A stretch of DNA of 64,000 bases from Bryobacterales bacterium (GCA_003170915.1 PMYB01000053.1:87921-151920); one strand, 5' to 3'. Positions 36,440 to 46,842 are shown, counted from the first letter of the stretch. Notes: a model not told the origin generated them from the letters alone. Program-made: numbers and translations.

Positions 36440-38593
36440 TTATTGTATCAACTCAGCGAACTTTTCAGATTCCGTTACTGGTAATTGGCAGGTGTAGTTC
36501 CGGCAGACGTAGGCGCTGGCGCGGCCCTCAATCTTTTCCATGAACTCAATCGAGGGAATGGCGGCGGCCAAGGCTCGGCGGGTTTCAGGGGAATCCACCA
36601 GCATCACCACCCGGTTGGGAACGAAGCGGGAATGGAGCGTGCGGAGAAGCGTCAGGGTGCCGGCGTCGCCCCGGTCGCCTACCAGGATGATCTCGCGCGG
36701 CTCTCCGAGCAGCCACTCGCAGGCGGCCAGCATCTGCGGGAGCGTGGCCGGCGCCGCCGCCAGGCGCGATGCGAAGGCGGCCAGCGTCCTTTCCGCCGAT
36801 TCGCGGAAGCCGGAGCGGTTAGTGAACCGCGCCAGCCGCAGCAGATTCATGGCCGCGACCGAATTGCCCGAAGGCTCGGCGCCGTCGTAATCTTCTTTCA
36901 CGCGCATGACCAGGCTGGCATCGTCCGCGGCGGAGGCGAAAAACGCTCCTTGCGCGGGGTCTTCAAACAGCTCCATCTGTTTTTCGGTAAGGCGGATGGC
37001 GAGTTCCAAATCCCGCGGGTCGAACTGGGCCTCGTACAAATCGAGCAGCCCCTGGGCGAAGAAGGCGTAATCGTCCAGAAACGCCGGGATGGCCGCCTCG
37101 CCCTGGCGGTAGCGGCGCAGCAGAGCGCCGGATTGCGGATGGTACACGCGGGCGATGAGAAAGTCCGCAGCGCGTCGCGCGGCGGCGGCGTAGCGCGGCT
37201 CATCGAGCGTGGCGCCGCCGCGCGCGAAGGCCGAAATCATGAGACCGTTCCAGGCGGTGAGGACCTTGTCGTCGAGGTGCGGGCGCACGCGCTTCGAGCG
37301 CGCCTCCAGCAGAATGCGCCCGGCCTCGCGCAGACCCGCGCCAACTTCATCGAGCGGCCGGCCGAACCGCTGCGCCGTTTCCTCCACCGTGTGGGCCTGG
37401 TACAAAATGTTCTTGCCGGTGAATTCGCCGTGCGGGTCGTTCGCCACGTTGCCCCCCGCTTCCACTCCATATCGGTAGCAGAACCAATCGGCGGCGGGCT
37501 GGCCGGCGCGAGCCCGAATCTCTTCCGCGCTCCAACTGTAGAATGCGCCTTCGCTCTTGAGATCGGGGCGCGCCGGGTCCGTCGCGCTATCGGCGTCTTC
37601 CGCCGAAAACAAACCGCCCTCGGGGCCGGTCATGTCGCGCAGCACGTAATCCAAGATACGGCGCGCGGTTTCGGCGTACTGCGGATCGCCGGTGGCTTGG
37701 AACGCCTCCAGGCAGGAGATGGCAAGCTGGGCCTGGTCGTACAGCATCTTCTCGAAGTGCGGGACGAACCAGCGCTCGTCGACGGAGTAGCGATGGAAGC
37801 CGCCGCCGAGTTGGTCGTCGATACCGCCCTTGGCCATTTCGCGGAGCGTGAGCAGCGCCATGTCGAGAGCTTCCGGGTTCTTGGTGCGCGCCCAGTAGCG
37901 CAGCAGGAAGTTGTGGACCGAGGGGCGCGGGAACTTGGGCGCATCGCCGAAGCCGCCCAGGCGCACGTCGAAGGTGCGGCGGAACGCAAAGAAACCGCTG
38001 TCCAGCATGGCGCGATCGATGGCCCCCGGGCGCCCGGCCGCGACCGCCGCATGTTGCCGAAGGTCCTCCACGATATCGCGCGCGGAATCCACGATCTGGC
38101 CGCGATCGGCGGCCCAGGCCGCGGCGATCTGGGTCAGGATGGAAGCGAAGCCCGGATGACCGTAGCGGGCCTCGGGCGGAAAGTAGGTGCCGCCGAAGAA
38201 CGGCTCGAGATCGGGAGTGAGCCAGACCGACATGGGCCATCCGCCGCCGCCGGTGGTGGCCTGCACGAAGGTCATATAGATGCGATCCACGTCCGGCCGC
38301 TCTTCGCGATCCACCTTGATGGGGACGTAGTCGCGATTCAACAGCGCGGCAATGGCTTCGTTCTCGAAAGACTCGCGCTCCATCACATGGCACCAATGGC
38401 ACGTCGAGTAGCCGATGGAAAGGAAGATGGGTTTGTCGTCGCGGCGGGCTGTTTCAAAGGCTTCCGGCCCCCACGGAAACCAGTCCACCGGGTTGTGGGC
38501 GTGCTGCAGCAGGTAAGGACTCTTCTGGCTGGCAAGTCGGTTGGTGTGCATATCCCTCTGAGTGGCCACGGGCCTCCGGGCCGGTGCTTTCAT
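36440..38593 (-). CDS. Thioredoxin-domain/DUF255 YyaL-like protein
   Basis: [33 protein letters not shown]...[16 protein letters not shown]. Confidence 0.93.
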   Translation of the reverse strand: MKAPARRPVATQRDMHTNRLASQKSPYLLQHAHNPVDWFPWGPEAFETARRDDKPIFLSIGYSTCHWCHVMERESFENEAIAALLNRDYVPIKVDREERPDVDRIYMTFVQATTGGGGWPMSVWLTPDLEPFFGGTYFPPEARYGHPGFASILTQIAAAWAADRGQIVDSARDIVEDLRQHAAVAAGRPGAIDRAMLDSGFFAFRRTFDVRLGGFGDAPKFPRPSVHNFLLRYWARTKNPEALDMALLTLREMAKGGIDDQLGGGFHRYSVDERWFVPHFEKMLYDQAQLAISCLEAFQATGDPQYAETARRILDYVLRDMTGPEGGLFSAEDADSATDPARPDLKSEGAFYSWSAEEIRARAGQPAADWFCYRYGVEAGGNVANDPHGEFTGKNILYQAHTVEETAQRFGRPLDEVGAGLREAGRILLEARSKRVRPHLDDKVLTAWNGLMISAFARGGATLDEPRYAAAARRAADFLIARVYHPQSGALLRRYRQGEAAIPAFLDDYAFFAQGLLDLYEAQFDPRDLELAIRLTEKQMELFEDPAQGAFFASAADDASLVMRVKEDYDGAEPSGNSVAAMNLLRLARFTNRSGFRESAERTLAAFASRLAAAPATLPQMLAACEWLLGEPREIILVGDRGDAGTLTLLRTLHSRFVPNRVVMLVDSPETRRALAAAIPSIEFMEKIEGRASAYVCRNYTCQLPVTESEKFAELIQ

Positions 38594-38631
38594 GGTACAC
38601 CCCAGCGCGATACAATCTACCAGGAGCCATC

Positions 38632-39987
38632 ATGAACTACTACCAGCAGCACCAGTCCGATTTTCTGGAGGGGCTGAAGACCTTCCTGCGCATTCCGAGC
38701 ATCAGCGCGCTCTCGGAACACAAACCCGATATCCTGCGCGCCGCCGAATTCGCCATGAACGAACTGCGCGCGGCGGGGATGACCACCGCCGAGCTGATCG
38801 AAGGCAAAGGTAATCCGCTGGTCTACGCGGAATGGCTGAATGCGCCGGGCAAGCCCACCATTCTTTTCTACGGCCACTACGACGTGCAGCCGCCCGACCC
38901 GCTCGACGAGTGGAAGTCGCCGCCCTTCGAGCCGGAGGTCCGCGGCAACGACATCTTCGCGCGCGGCGCCTGCGACGACAAGGGCCAGGTCTACATCCAG
39001 ATCAAGGCGGTGGAGGGCCTGCTGAAGTCGACCGGCAAACTGCCCGTCAACGTGAAGTTCCTGCTCGAAGGCGAGGAAGAAACCGGCGGTGAGCACATCG
39101 AGGAGTACGTCAAGACCAGGCCGCCGCGCCTGAAGGCCGATGCGGCGGTGGTGTGCGATACGGAGATGTTCGCGCCCGAGTTCCCCACCATCTGCGTGGG
39201 GCTGCGCGGCCTGGTGTACTACGAACTGCTCGTAGAGGGCGCCAACCACGATCTGCATTCGGGCGTGTACGGTGGCGCGGCGCCCAACCCGATGCAGGCC
39301 ATCGCGGAGATTATCTGCGCGCTCAAGGATCGGAATGGCCACATCCTGATCCCCGGTTTTTACGACCGCGTGGTTCCGCCCAGCCCCAAGGAGCGCGAAG
39401 CCTGGGCGCGGCTGCCGTTCAACGAGAAGGAGTACACCGAAGTGGAAATGGGCGCGCGCGAGCTGGTGGGCGAGCCCGAGGTTCCGCTCTTCGAGCGCGT
39501 GTGGGCGCGGCCCACGGTGGAAGTGCACGGCATCCGCGGCGGTTTCACCGGCGAAGGCGCCAAGACCGTGATTCCGGCCCGCGCGGTGGCCAAGATCAGC
39601 ACGCGCCTGGTGGGCGATCAGCGGGTGGAGGAGGCAGTGGCGCAGACCAAGGCGGCGGTGAAGGCCGCGTGCCCCAAGGGCGTCACGGCCGAACTGAAGG
39701 TGCTGAGTGCGGGCGCGCCGTCGCTGACCAACCCGGACAACCCGTTTATCCATGCGTCGGCCGAAGCCATGAAGCAAATCTTCGGCAAGGAAACGGTGTA
39801 CATCCGCTCGGGCGGGTCGATTCCGATCGTGGGAGTTTTCGACCGCTACCTGGGCGTCCCCAGCGTCATGATGGGGTTCGGGCTGCCGGACGACAACCTG
39901 CACGCGCCCAACGAGAAGTTCCACCTGCCGAACTTCTTCCGCGGCATCGAAGCCATGGCGCGGTACCTGGAGATACTGGGCGCATAA
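38632..39987 (+). CDS. M20 family dipeptidase
   Basis: ILFYGHYDVQPPDPLDEWKSPPFEP; ARGACDDKGQ; LEGEEETGGEHIEEY. Confidence 0.94.
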   Translation: MNYYQQHQSDFLEGLKTFLRIPSISALSEHKPDILRAAEFAMNELRAAGMTTAELIEGKGNPLVYAEWLNAPGKPTILFYGHYDVQPPDPLDEWKSPPFEPEVRGNDIFARGACDDKGQVYIQIKAVEGLLKSTGKLPVNVKFLLEGEEETGGEHIEEYVKTRPPRLKADAAVVCDTEMFAPEFPTICVGLRGLVYYELLVEGANHDLHSGVYGGAAPNPMQAIAEIICALKDRNGHILIPGFYDRVVPPSPKEREAWARLPFNEKEYTEVEMGARELVGEPEVPLFERVWARPTVEVHGIRGGFTGEGAKTVIPARAVAKISTRLVGDQRVEEAVAQTKAAVKAACPKGVTAELKVLSAGAPSLTNPDNPFIHASAEAMKQIFGKETVYIRSGGSIPIVGVFDRYLGVPSVMMGFGLPDDNLHAPNEKFHLPNFFRGIEAMARYLEILGA

Positions 39988-40000
39988 GGAAGGGAAAGCC

Positions 40001-41218
40001 GTGTGGACACGGAGAGATGTTTTGCGATTGGCGCTGGCTCTGCCCGCCGGGGCGTGGCTGAAGAACTACCAGGCGCTGGCCGCCCCGTTGCTTGGCGCGG
40101 TGAAGATCACGTCCGTTAAGGCGCTGCAACTCGATTTCCAGACCGACGGATGCCTGGTCAGGATCGAAACCGACGCTGGGGTCACCGGGTACGGGGAAAC
40201 CGGCGTGGATGCCAAAATGGCTCGCGCGCGCATCCCGCAATTGCGCCTGGTGGGGGGCGACGCACTGGCCATTGAGCGCCATTTCCTCGCCATGACCGGC
40301 GCCATTCATCCGTTCGTGCCCAGCATACCCCTGATCAGCGGGATTGACATTGCGCTGTGGGACATTGCCGGCAAGGTCCTGGGACTGCCGATCTACAGGT
40401 TGATGGGAGGGCCGCAGCGGAATGCCGTGCCGATGTACTCGCACGGCGATTTTCTGAAGGACATGAGCAGCCCGGCTTCCTGCCGCGAGTGGGCCCAAAT
40501 GATCCGCGAGCAGCCCGAAGGATTTACGGCGTACAAGATCGAGCCGACGCAGGCTATCCCCCGCGAGCCCGCGGGCCCGGTGGTGACGACGGCGCAACTG
40601 AAGAAGATCGCGCAGGGGTTCGCGAATGTGCGCGAGGCCGTGGGGGACGACATCGATATCGCCGTTCATTCCCACAACCAGTGGGACACGCCCAGTGCGA
40701 TTGCCATATCGAGAGCCACCGAAGCCATCCACCCGCTGTTCTTCGAAGACCCCTTGAGCAGCGTCGAGTTTTGCGAGGGATGGATGGCCATCAAGCGGGC
40801 CACGCGGACGCCGATTCTGACGGGGGAGAAGCTGGAACTCGTCAAGCAGTTCAAGCCCTTCATGGATAGCCAGGCGGTGGACATCATACATCCCGACATC
40901 TCCTATGCGGGCGGCATCACCGGCTGCCGGAAGATCGCCGACTACGCGGCGCTGAACCGCACGCCGGTGGCGCTGCACAACATCGGATCGCTGGTGCGAA
41001 CGTACGCCTCGGTCCACTTGGCCGCCGGGATTCCCAATTTCTACCGTTCCGAAAACCGTCTGGGCCGGCCTGGGCGCATCTACGAGAAGATGGCCGCCAA
41101 CAAGCCGCCGGTGATTAAGAACTCGCTGTTCCAGCTTCCGGATGGGCCGGGACTGGGGCTTGAGATCGACCCCGGCTACATGCGCGAGCATACGCCCAAA
41201 GGGGAAGACTGGGCGTAG
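40001..41218 (+). CDS. Enolase-superfamily protein (mandelate racemase/muconate lactonizing-like)
   Basis: SGIDIALWDIAGKVLGLPIYRLMGG; HSHNQWDTPSAI; HPDISYAGGITGCRKIA. Confidence 0.92.
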   Translation: MWTRRDVLRLALALPAGAWLKNYQALAAPLLGAVKITSVKALQLDFQTDGCLVRIETDAGVTGYGETGVDAKMARARIPQLRLVGGDALAIERHFLAMTGAIHPFVPSIPLISGIDIALWDIAGKVLGLPIYRLMGGPQRNAVPMYSHGDFLKDMSSPASCREWAQMIREQPEGFTAYKIEPTQAIPREPAGPVVTTAQLKKIAQGFANVREAVGDDIDIAVHSHNQWDTPSAIAISRATEAIHPLFFEDPLSSVEFCEGWMAIKRATRTPILTGEKLELVKQFKPFMDSQAVDIIHPDISYAGGITGCRKIADYAALNRTPVALHNIGSLVRTYASVHLAAGIPNFYRSENRLGRPGRIYEKMAANKPPVIKNSLFQLPDGPGLGLEIDPGYMREHTPKGEDWA

Positions 41219-41452
41219 GATCAAGGCTGTTCACTTAAGGGCTGGCTTCCCGATACACGCCAGATCGCTGTTTCGGGATTCGAGGGGGCAGAGTGCGAGA
41301 TGGGGACGCTTTTGGCAAACGGTACTGCGCGTGGCCTCGGGCGAAGGCGTCTGCCGTTTAGCCGTTCAGCGCCTTGCACAATCAGTGGAATTCTGCTTTA
41401 CTTGCACAGCACAGGAATTCTGCGCTGATGGTGGTCGTTGAGGAGTAATCGA

Positions 41453-42340
41453 GTGGCAAAACAACGGAAACCGTTCCTCCTGTTCAGGCCTCCGGAAGAG
41501 GCTCAATTGCGTTTCTATGGTGCATACGATCCGGAGTTCCTGTATAGAAAAGTGGATATATTGCATGCGATCTACAAGAATCGGGACGAGTTTGGCCGCT
41601 TCATGACGGCAATAGGTGGAACCAATGACGGGCAAGATGAAAACCACTATTTCACGGCTCTCGCGATAGAGATCTATTGCTCGACATTCCAGCAGTTCGA
41701 GTCGCTGTTTGCTCTACTCATGGCAGTTTTCCAGACGTTGCCCCACTGGCTATTCCTGACTCGTTACACCACTGATGAGATGCTTCGGAAAATCGAGGCG
41801 TTCGCGCGTGGGGAGATCGCCGATTTGACCGGTGGGTCCTGTTGCTCGGGCAGGGAATTCATTGCGAAAGCAGTCTACCCGGGAACCGAGATTCACGACA
41901 ACACTGCGTTTGCAAAAACACTGGACGATCTCAGCTGGTTTCTCACCGAAATGGCTAAGAGTTACCTTGCCGGACGCAGTGAGTACAACGCATACAAACA
42001 TGGGTTGCGCGTTCTCGCGGGCGATGGTGTGCAACTTCGGGTCGACGTGGGGCGCGGTAGTGGTGACTACCGCCCTGTGTTTACGATGGGCCATTCGATC
42101 AGCTTCCTCGAAATCGAGAAGCGCACGAACGAGTACGCTGCCGAAGAGATCACCAAAGAAATCAACGAAGAAGGCTCATTTCAAGCCATGCACATTATGT
42201 GCGCGGTCGCCAAGGCCACGCGAAAGATCCGTCTTGCCGTCCTTCGGCGCGAGAAGTGCGTCGAAATCCCAACGTTTGAAATCGACAGGGTTGGGCTTCT
42301 GAAGCTCAAGCCCGTTACGCGGTTCGCTTTCCCTTTTTGA
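41453..42340 (+). CDS. Hypothetical protein, possibly HEPN/Abi-like
   Basis: Intact 296-aa ORF of lower GC; segment LAGRSEYNAYKHGLRVLAG resembles R-N-x-x-K-H motifs of HEPN-like proteins (weak). Confidence 0.5.
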   Translation: MAKQRKPFLLFRPPEEAQLRFYGAYDPEFLYRKVDILHAIYKNRDEFGRFMTAIGGTNDGQDENHYFTALAIEIYCSTFQQFESLFALLMAVFQTLPHWLFLTRYTTDEMLRKIEAFARGEIADLTGGSCCSGREFIAKAVYPGTEIHDNTAFAKTLDDLSWFLTEMAKSYLAGRSEYNAYKHGLRVLAGDGVQLRVDVGRGSGDYRPVFTMGHSISFLEIEKRTNEYAAEEITKEINEEGSFQAMHIMCAVAKATRKIRLAVLRREKCVEIPTFEIDRVGLLKLKPVTRFAFPF

Positions 42341-42501
42341 AAACCAACAGCCTCGTGCCCAGCCAGCGCGATCTTGCGCATTCACCACTCAACGAATCGA
42401 TATGTGGCGTTTCCTCCCATTGAGCCGCCGACTGCAGATCTCGGCGGCGGATCTACGCATGGACTGGATTTCGTGGCGTACTTTCGCTATATGTAAACAC
42501 C

Positions 42502-43794
42502 ATGGCAGGAACGCGGAAGGGTCCTAAGGTTAAACGCCTAGAGCGTATTGCAGAACTGTTTGCCGGGAAGCCGCAACAGGCTCTCGCCGCCGCTGTTGAC
42601 TCGCTGGATAAACTTCGAGGTGATGGTGAAGACTGCGCACTCGGGAGCAACCACAGGCGCATGGTCGAGTTCCTGCATGGTAATGGTTTTCGGCTCGACG
42701 TTGCACTATGCCAAAAGCGGGTTCCGTCCAGCAGAGGCAACTGTTACAGATGTGAAGGCACCGGCAGAGTTGGCGGGCTCGGTTGTCCCGAGTGCAACGG
42801 AACCGGCACGTGGTTTCGCTGCCATGAATGCGGCGGCAGCGGAAGGCGGGGACGCAGTCAGTGCCAGTCCTGCGTGGGTTCCGGATTCAAGGCACGCGCC
42901 TTGTTCGAGGAAGCCGCGCGCGTGATGTTCTCAGTTGCGGGGAAGCAATACATTTGGGACGTATCGTCGGAGCCGCCGTTATCAGTGCCCGTCAATTCCA
43001 GAACCGCGCGGCTCTTGAATCGGAGCGGCAGCCGGGCTGAACTCGCAAGGAGTGAGCGACTCGAAGCTCGCGACTTGGCTGATTGGGTCATGGAACAATT
43101 TCGCTGTGGCGCATTGACCTTAACAGCCGAAGATACACGTGCGCTCGCGGCCAGTACGCAGGCATCCGATCTCTCCAACGCCAGTGAGCCGGAACCCTTT
43201 TTGATTGTGACGAAGGTCGCTGGTGTCGCCCACCTGAACCGCGACGGATCATCGCGGCAACGGAATGTCTCGGATTGCCGCACCGGAGATCGGGTTCATC
43301 TCCAGCGTGAGCCGGATAATTCGTTCGACCGCAACGCAGTGGTGGTATCGCGGTCGAACGGCGGGCAATTGGGTTATCTCCCAGCCACAGTTGCTTCAGA
43401 GATCGCGCCGCAAATGGATCGGGGCATAAGCTTCGAAGGCCGTGTCGAACGTATTTCTTCTTGGGAGGACGGCACAAGGGGCCTCGACCTCGCTATTACA
43501 CGTGCAAATGTTGACTTCTGCGAAGGCAACGCAACTGTCCCGACCAGAGCGGGCTGCGCGGACCATAAAACTGAAACACACGCTCCGCGTCTCCCAGAAA
43601 TACCTACCTGCCTTGTCTGCGGCAAGCCTGCTGCTTTGGAGAGTGGGAATTGTGCGGCCTGCGACTGCCGCGAAGACAACAAACCTGGGAAGCCCCAGGG
43701 GCCTGCCCGCGCAACATTGGGATGTCTTTCATCCGTCCTGGTGATCGGCGCGGGATTGCTTACCTTGCTCTTGACTATCCTCTGGATGGCATAA
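42502..43794 (+). CDS. Protein with DnaJ-type CxxCxGxG zinc region, HIRAN domain, C-terminal zinc ribbon and TM helix
   Basis: CYRCEGTGRVGGLGCPECNGTGTWFRCHECGGSGRRGRSQCQSCVGSG; FLIVTKVAGVAHLN..GDRVHLQREPDNSFDRNAVVVSRSNGGQLGYLPATVASEIAPQMDRG; LSSVLVIGAGLLTLLLTILWMA. Confidence 0.8.
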   Translation: MAGTRKGPKVKRLERIAELFAGKPQQALAAAVDSLDKLRGDGEDCALGSNHRRMVEFLHGNGFRLDVALCQKRVPSSRGNCYRCEGTGRVGGLGCPECNGTGTWFRCHECGGSGRRGRSQCQSCVGSGFKARALFEEAARVMFSVAGKQYIWDVSSEPPLSVPVNSRTARLLNRSGSRAELARSERLEARDLADWVMEQFRCGALTLTAEDTRALAASTQASDLSNASEPEPFLIVTKVAGVAHLNRDGSSRQRNVSDCRTGDRVHLQREPDNSFDRNAVVVSRSNGGQLGYLPATVASEIAPQMDRGISFEGRVERISSWEDGTRGLDLAITRANVDFCEGNATVPTRAGCADHKTETHAPRLPEIPTCLVCGKPAALESGNCAACDCREDNKPGKPQGPARATLGCLSSVLVIGAGLLTLLLTILWMA

Positions 43795-43963
43795 TCGCCA
43801 TCGGGCGCATTCAACGCCATTACTCCTGACGCCGCGGCGCCTACCGAGAGGCTGACGCCGAGCCGTGCGGTCAATCCCAGGAAAGTGGGGTTGTCGGAAA
43901 CTTGCCGCCTGGCCGCCTAACGCCCGAACATCCTTTGTGCCCGCTGCCAGAAAAACGCCTTAC

Positions 43964-44232
43964 CTACGCAAATCGAGGGAGCAGATTGTTGTAGGCCTCG
44001 TGAGTGCCGATCCAGAACCAATGGAAGTCGTTGCCTTCGCGGTACGCGATGGCACGATACGAACGGCCAATGTCCACTGTCCAGACCTCACCCTTTTGCT
44101 TGAGCGCCAGGGAAGGATGAAACGGCTCCGATTGGAACAATGCAAACTTCGCGTCGGCAACACCCGGACATTGGCAGGCAACGACTGATAGGATTTCCAA
44201 AACTCCGGCAAGGCAAAAGATTGGAAACTCAC
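43964..44232 (-). pseudogene. ParE/RelE-family toxin, frameshifted
   Basis: FALPEFWKSYQSLPANV in one frame continues as ADAKFALFQSEPFHPSLALKQKGEVWTVDIGRSYRAIAYREGNDFHWFWIGTHEAYNNLLPRFA in the next frame. Confidence 0.7.
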
Positions 44233-44237
44233 CGGTA

Positions 44238-44450
44238 TTACCGGCCGTTACCTATCCGCACGGATTCGCCCCGGCGGACCTGCGCTTTGACCTGGTTGAG
44301 AAGTTCCATGCCCGCACCATCGGGCGAGAAATCGCGCTCGATTTGGGAATCCCATTGGCGGCGATCTCGCTCGGCAAGCCAGCCCAAGAGGGCTATCTGC
44401 TGCTCACTGGAAAGCGTCTCAATAGCGCGCTGGATCTCCCTGAGGTCCAT
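44238..44450 (-). CDS. Small putative antitoxin paired with the ParE-like gene
   Basis: MDLREIQRAIETLSSEQQIALLGWLAERDRRQWDSQIERDFSPDGAGMELLNQVKAQVRRGE; adjacent, upstream of toxin frame. Confidence 0.65.
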   Translation of the reverse strand: MDLREIQRAIETLSSEQQIALLGWLAERDRRQWDSQIERDFSPDGAGMELLNQVKAQVRRGESVRIGNGR

Positions 44451-44643
44451 ATCCGTATCGTACCTCTTTGCGCGTTGAAAGAACGAATCACGCGTCTGCG
44501 GCCAGGAGCCGGGCACCCAAAGTCCGAGATGGGGGCAACCCGCCAACTTGGATTGGCGAACCGGTGCGGAGGGCCGGATGCCGCCCAGTCCGGCGTCGAG
44601 TTTGCGGTATAGTAGTGAATGTCACTACATTGGGGAGACCACC

Positions 44644-44889
44644 GTGAACAAAGCAGTCTCGGCCGCGGACGCCAATCGCCGGTTCTCGGAACTCCTGCGA
44701 ACCGTGAAGCAGGGTCGCAGCGTCGTCGTGACGAGTCACGGCAAGCCCGTGGCAACAATCTCGCCCGTGGCGAAGGACAATCGGGCAGCGGAGGGCGCGC
44801 GCGCCGCTCTTTTCGCTCGGCTGCGTAGAGAACGAGTGGTGAACGCCGGCCGCTGGACGCGTGACGAACTGTACGACGACGCCCCATGA
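44644..44889 (+). CDS. Phd/YefM-family antitoxin
   Basis: NKAVSAADANRRFSELLRTVKQGRSVVVTSHGKPVATISPV; stop overlaps next start. Confidence 0.9.
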   Translation: MNKAVSAADANRRFSELLRTVKQGRSVVVTSHGKPVATISPVAKDNRAAEGARAALFARLRRERVVNAGRWTRDELYDDAP

Positions 44890-45341
44890 GGATCGCGTTG
44901 GACACAAACGTCCTGGCCTACGCCGAAGGCGCCAACGGAGCGATCATGCGAGACAAGGCGCTGAAGCTGATCGAGCGATTGCCACCGGAAGCCGTCGTGC
45001 TGCCGGTTCAGACGTTGGGCGAACTGTTCAACGTACTGGTTCGAAAAGCCAAGCGGCGCCCAAGTCGTGCGCGCGAAGCCGTGCTGAGCTGGCGCGACGC
45101 GTATGCAGTGGTTGAGACGTCCGCCTCCGTAATCGTCAACGCAACGGATCTAGCGTCCGATCATGGTCTTACGATCTGGGACTCGGTCGTGCTGGCCGCG
45201 TCGGCGGAGGCCGAGTGTCGTTTGCTCCTGTCGGAAGATCTCCAAGAAGGCTTTACGTGGCGTGGAGTCACCGTCACCAACCCGTTTGCGCCCACGCTTC
45301 ATCCCATATTGGCGGCACTGCTCAGGGCGCTCCAGGAGTGA
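44886..45341 (+). CDS. PIN-domain toxin (VapC-like)
   Basis: MRIALDTNVLAYAEGANG...LTIWDSVVLAASAEAECRLLLSEDLQEGFTWRGVTVTNPF. Confidence 0.92.
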   Translation: MRIALDTNVLAYAEGANGAIMRDKALKLIERLPPEAVVLPVQTLGELFNVLVRKAKRRPSRAREAVLSWRDAYAVVETSASVIVNATDLASDHGLTIWDSVVLAASAEAECRLLLSEDLQEGFTWRGVTVTNPFAPTLHPILAALLRALQE

Positions 45342-45419
45342 ACCCGTACGCGTGTGGCACTCAGTGACGGCGAGGTGAGTTCGATCGAAGCCGCGGTGCG
45401 GGCAAACTCCGGCTAGCAG

Positions 45420-45722
45420 TTATCGCCAGTAGCCGCGGCGGAATGTCCAGCCGCGGTGCGTCTGCGACCAAGAGCCTGGCACCCAGACGGCTCGCGGGCG
45501 AGGCGGGTGAACCCAGCGGCCACCCACCCAGGACCAGTTGCCGGCGCGCGATTCCCAGAATCCTTCGGTCCAGACAAAGCCCGGGCCGGGGGCCACACCC
45601 ACCACACCGTATCTGGGCGGCGGAGGCGGGCCGTACCGCGCGACATAGCCGCCATTCACGGCGCAAGCGTTCAGAATCGCTCCCAGCAGCACAGAGGCGA
45701 GGGGCAGTAGCTTCCGTGTCAT
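45420..45722 (-). CDS. YXWGXW-repeat-like lipoprotein
   Basis: MTRKLLPLASVLLGAILNACAV lipobox; GFVWTEGFWESRAGNWSWVGGRWVHPPRPRAVWVPGSWSQTHRGWTFRRGYWR. Confidence 0.8.
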   Translation of the reverse strand: MTRKLLPLASVLLGAILNACAVNGGYVARYGPPPPPRYGVVGVAPGPGFVWTEGFWESRAGNWSWVGGRWVHPPRPRAVWVPGSWSQTHRGWTFRRGYWR

Positions 45723-45805
45723 CTCGTTCTTACCTCCCTGTGCAGTGGAACGCGGAGCGCGGAATGCGCGTTGCGGGTCTGAATTGAAGTTAATGTTATG
45801 GCTTG

Positions 45806-46123
45806 TTAAGGAGTCTTCGCGCTGGCGTTTGGATGGCACTGAACGCAGTTGCCCTTCATCTCGAACGCCCTGCCGCCAGCCTTGTGGCAAGTGCGGCAAC
45901 CGTCGCTCGATTTGAGCGGTTCCTGGGCGGACTGCGGCCATAGCTTCGGGTGGCAGGTCGCGCATTCGCCCTTCTCCCGGTCTATGTGCGTCGCGTGAGT
46001 GAAGATCGCGTCGCCGCCCTTCGACTGGAACACCAGCTTCTCCGGCGGCTTTTTGTCTTGAGCCGTTACCATGACGCCACTAACCAACGTTACGGCGACG
46101 ATCAACGCGGGCACATGGCGCAT
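45806..46123 (-). CDS. Small triheme cytochrome c (c7/class III-like)
   Basis: Signal peptide; three CXXCH motifs (CATCH, CRTCH, CVQCH); FTHATHI axial-His region. Confidence 0.85.
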   Translation of the reverse strand: MRHVPALIVAVTLVSGVMVTAQDKKPPEKLVFQSKGGDAIFTHATHIDREKGECATCHPKLWPQSAQEPLKSSDGCRTCHKAGGRAFEMKGNCVQCHPNASAKTP

Positions 46124-46126
46124 ATT

Positions 46127-46798
46127 CTAAGGTTGGAGCGCCAGTGTGGCCTTTCCCGCCGGACCGTCGTAAATCAGCTCGACCGAATGGATGCCCTTGG
46201 CCCCGCCGCGGTACTGGAAGTAAATCAGTCCCGCCTGGGGAAGGGTCCGGTCGCCTTCCGGAAGCGTGGCCTTTTGAACGCGCTGTGCCATCGCGCGCTG
46301 CACCTCTATGGGGATCTTGACCGGTGGGGGCGGCGCGTTGGAGTCGGCCTGGTCGCCGTTTCCGCCGCTGCTCAAGCCAGTTTTCGACTTCGATTTGGCT
46401 TCCTCGGGCGGCTGCCACTCGGGATCTTTGACGGAACTGAGCACCATCCCGAATGGCCGCGTGGGCAAGGCAGCCTTCTTCCCGTTGATGCGGAGTGAAA
46501 AGTCGTCGGCGGCTATCTTCATGCGCGCGTCGGGCGCGCCGAACAACGCCATTTCAACCACCACAAAGTCTTCCGTGGTGAGGGGTCCCTGCGCCGTGGG
46601 GACCGAGTGTCCCGCGAACTCGGCTGCAATCGTCACCGTGCCGGCCTTAGTCTGGGCCTGGTAGTCGGCTGGAGTGGCTCTAGGCGGCAGGCCTTTGGAT
46701 TCGATTGGCGCGCCTTTGGCGGGGGTGTCCTGCCCTTGTCCATATAGGCAGATGGCGGCGCTCAAGACACCGATGGTTAACGGAGCGGAAAGTCTCAT
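46127..46798 (-). CDS. Secreted hypothetical protein
   Basis: 223 aa, signal peptide, stop adjacent to cytochrome start. Confidence 0.6.
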   Translation of the reverse strand: MRLSAPLTIGVLSAAICLYGQGQDTPAKGAPIESKGLPPRATPADYQAQTKAGTVTIAAEFAGHSVPTAQGPLTTEDFVVVEMALFGAPDARMKIAADDFSLRINGKKAALPTRPFGMVLSSVKDPEWQPPEEAKSKSKTGLSSGGNGDQADSNAPPPPVKIPIEVQRAMAQRVQKATLPEGDRTLPQAGLIYFQYRGGAKGIHSVELIYDGPAGKATLALQP

Positions 46799-46842
46799 TC
46801 CAACTAAGAAGCTAGCATAGTGGAACCGGGCCCGGCGGGCAG

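Noticed and set aside
36485-38635. 716-aa plus-strand ORF opposite the YyaL-like gene
   Set aside because: Antisense shadow ORF; the minus strand has clear family motifs.
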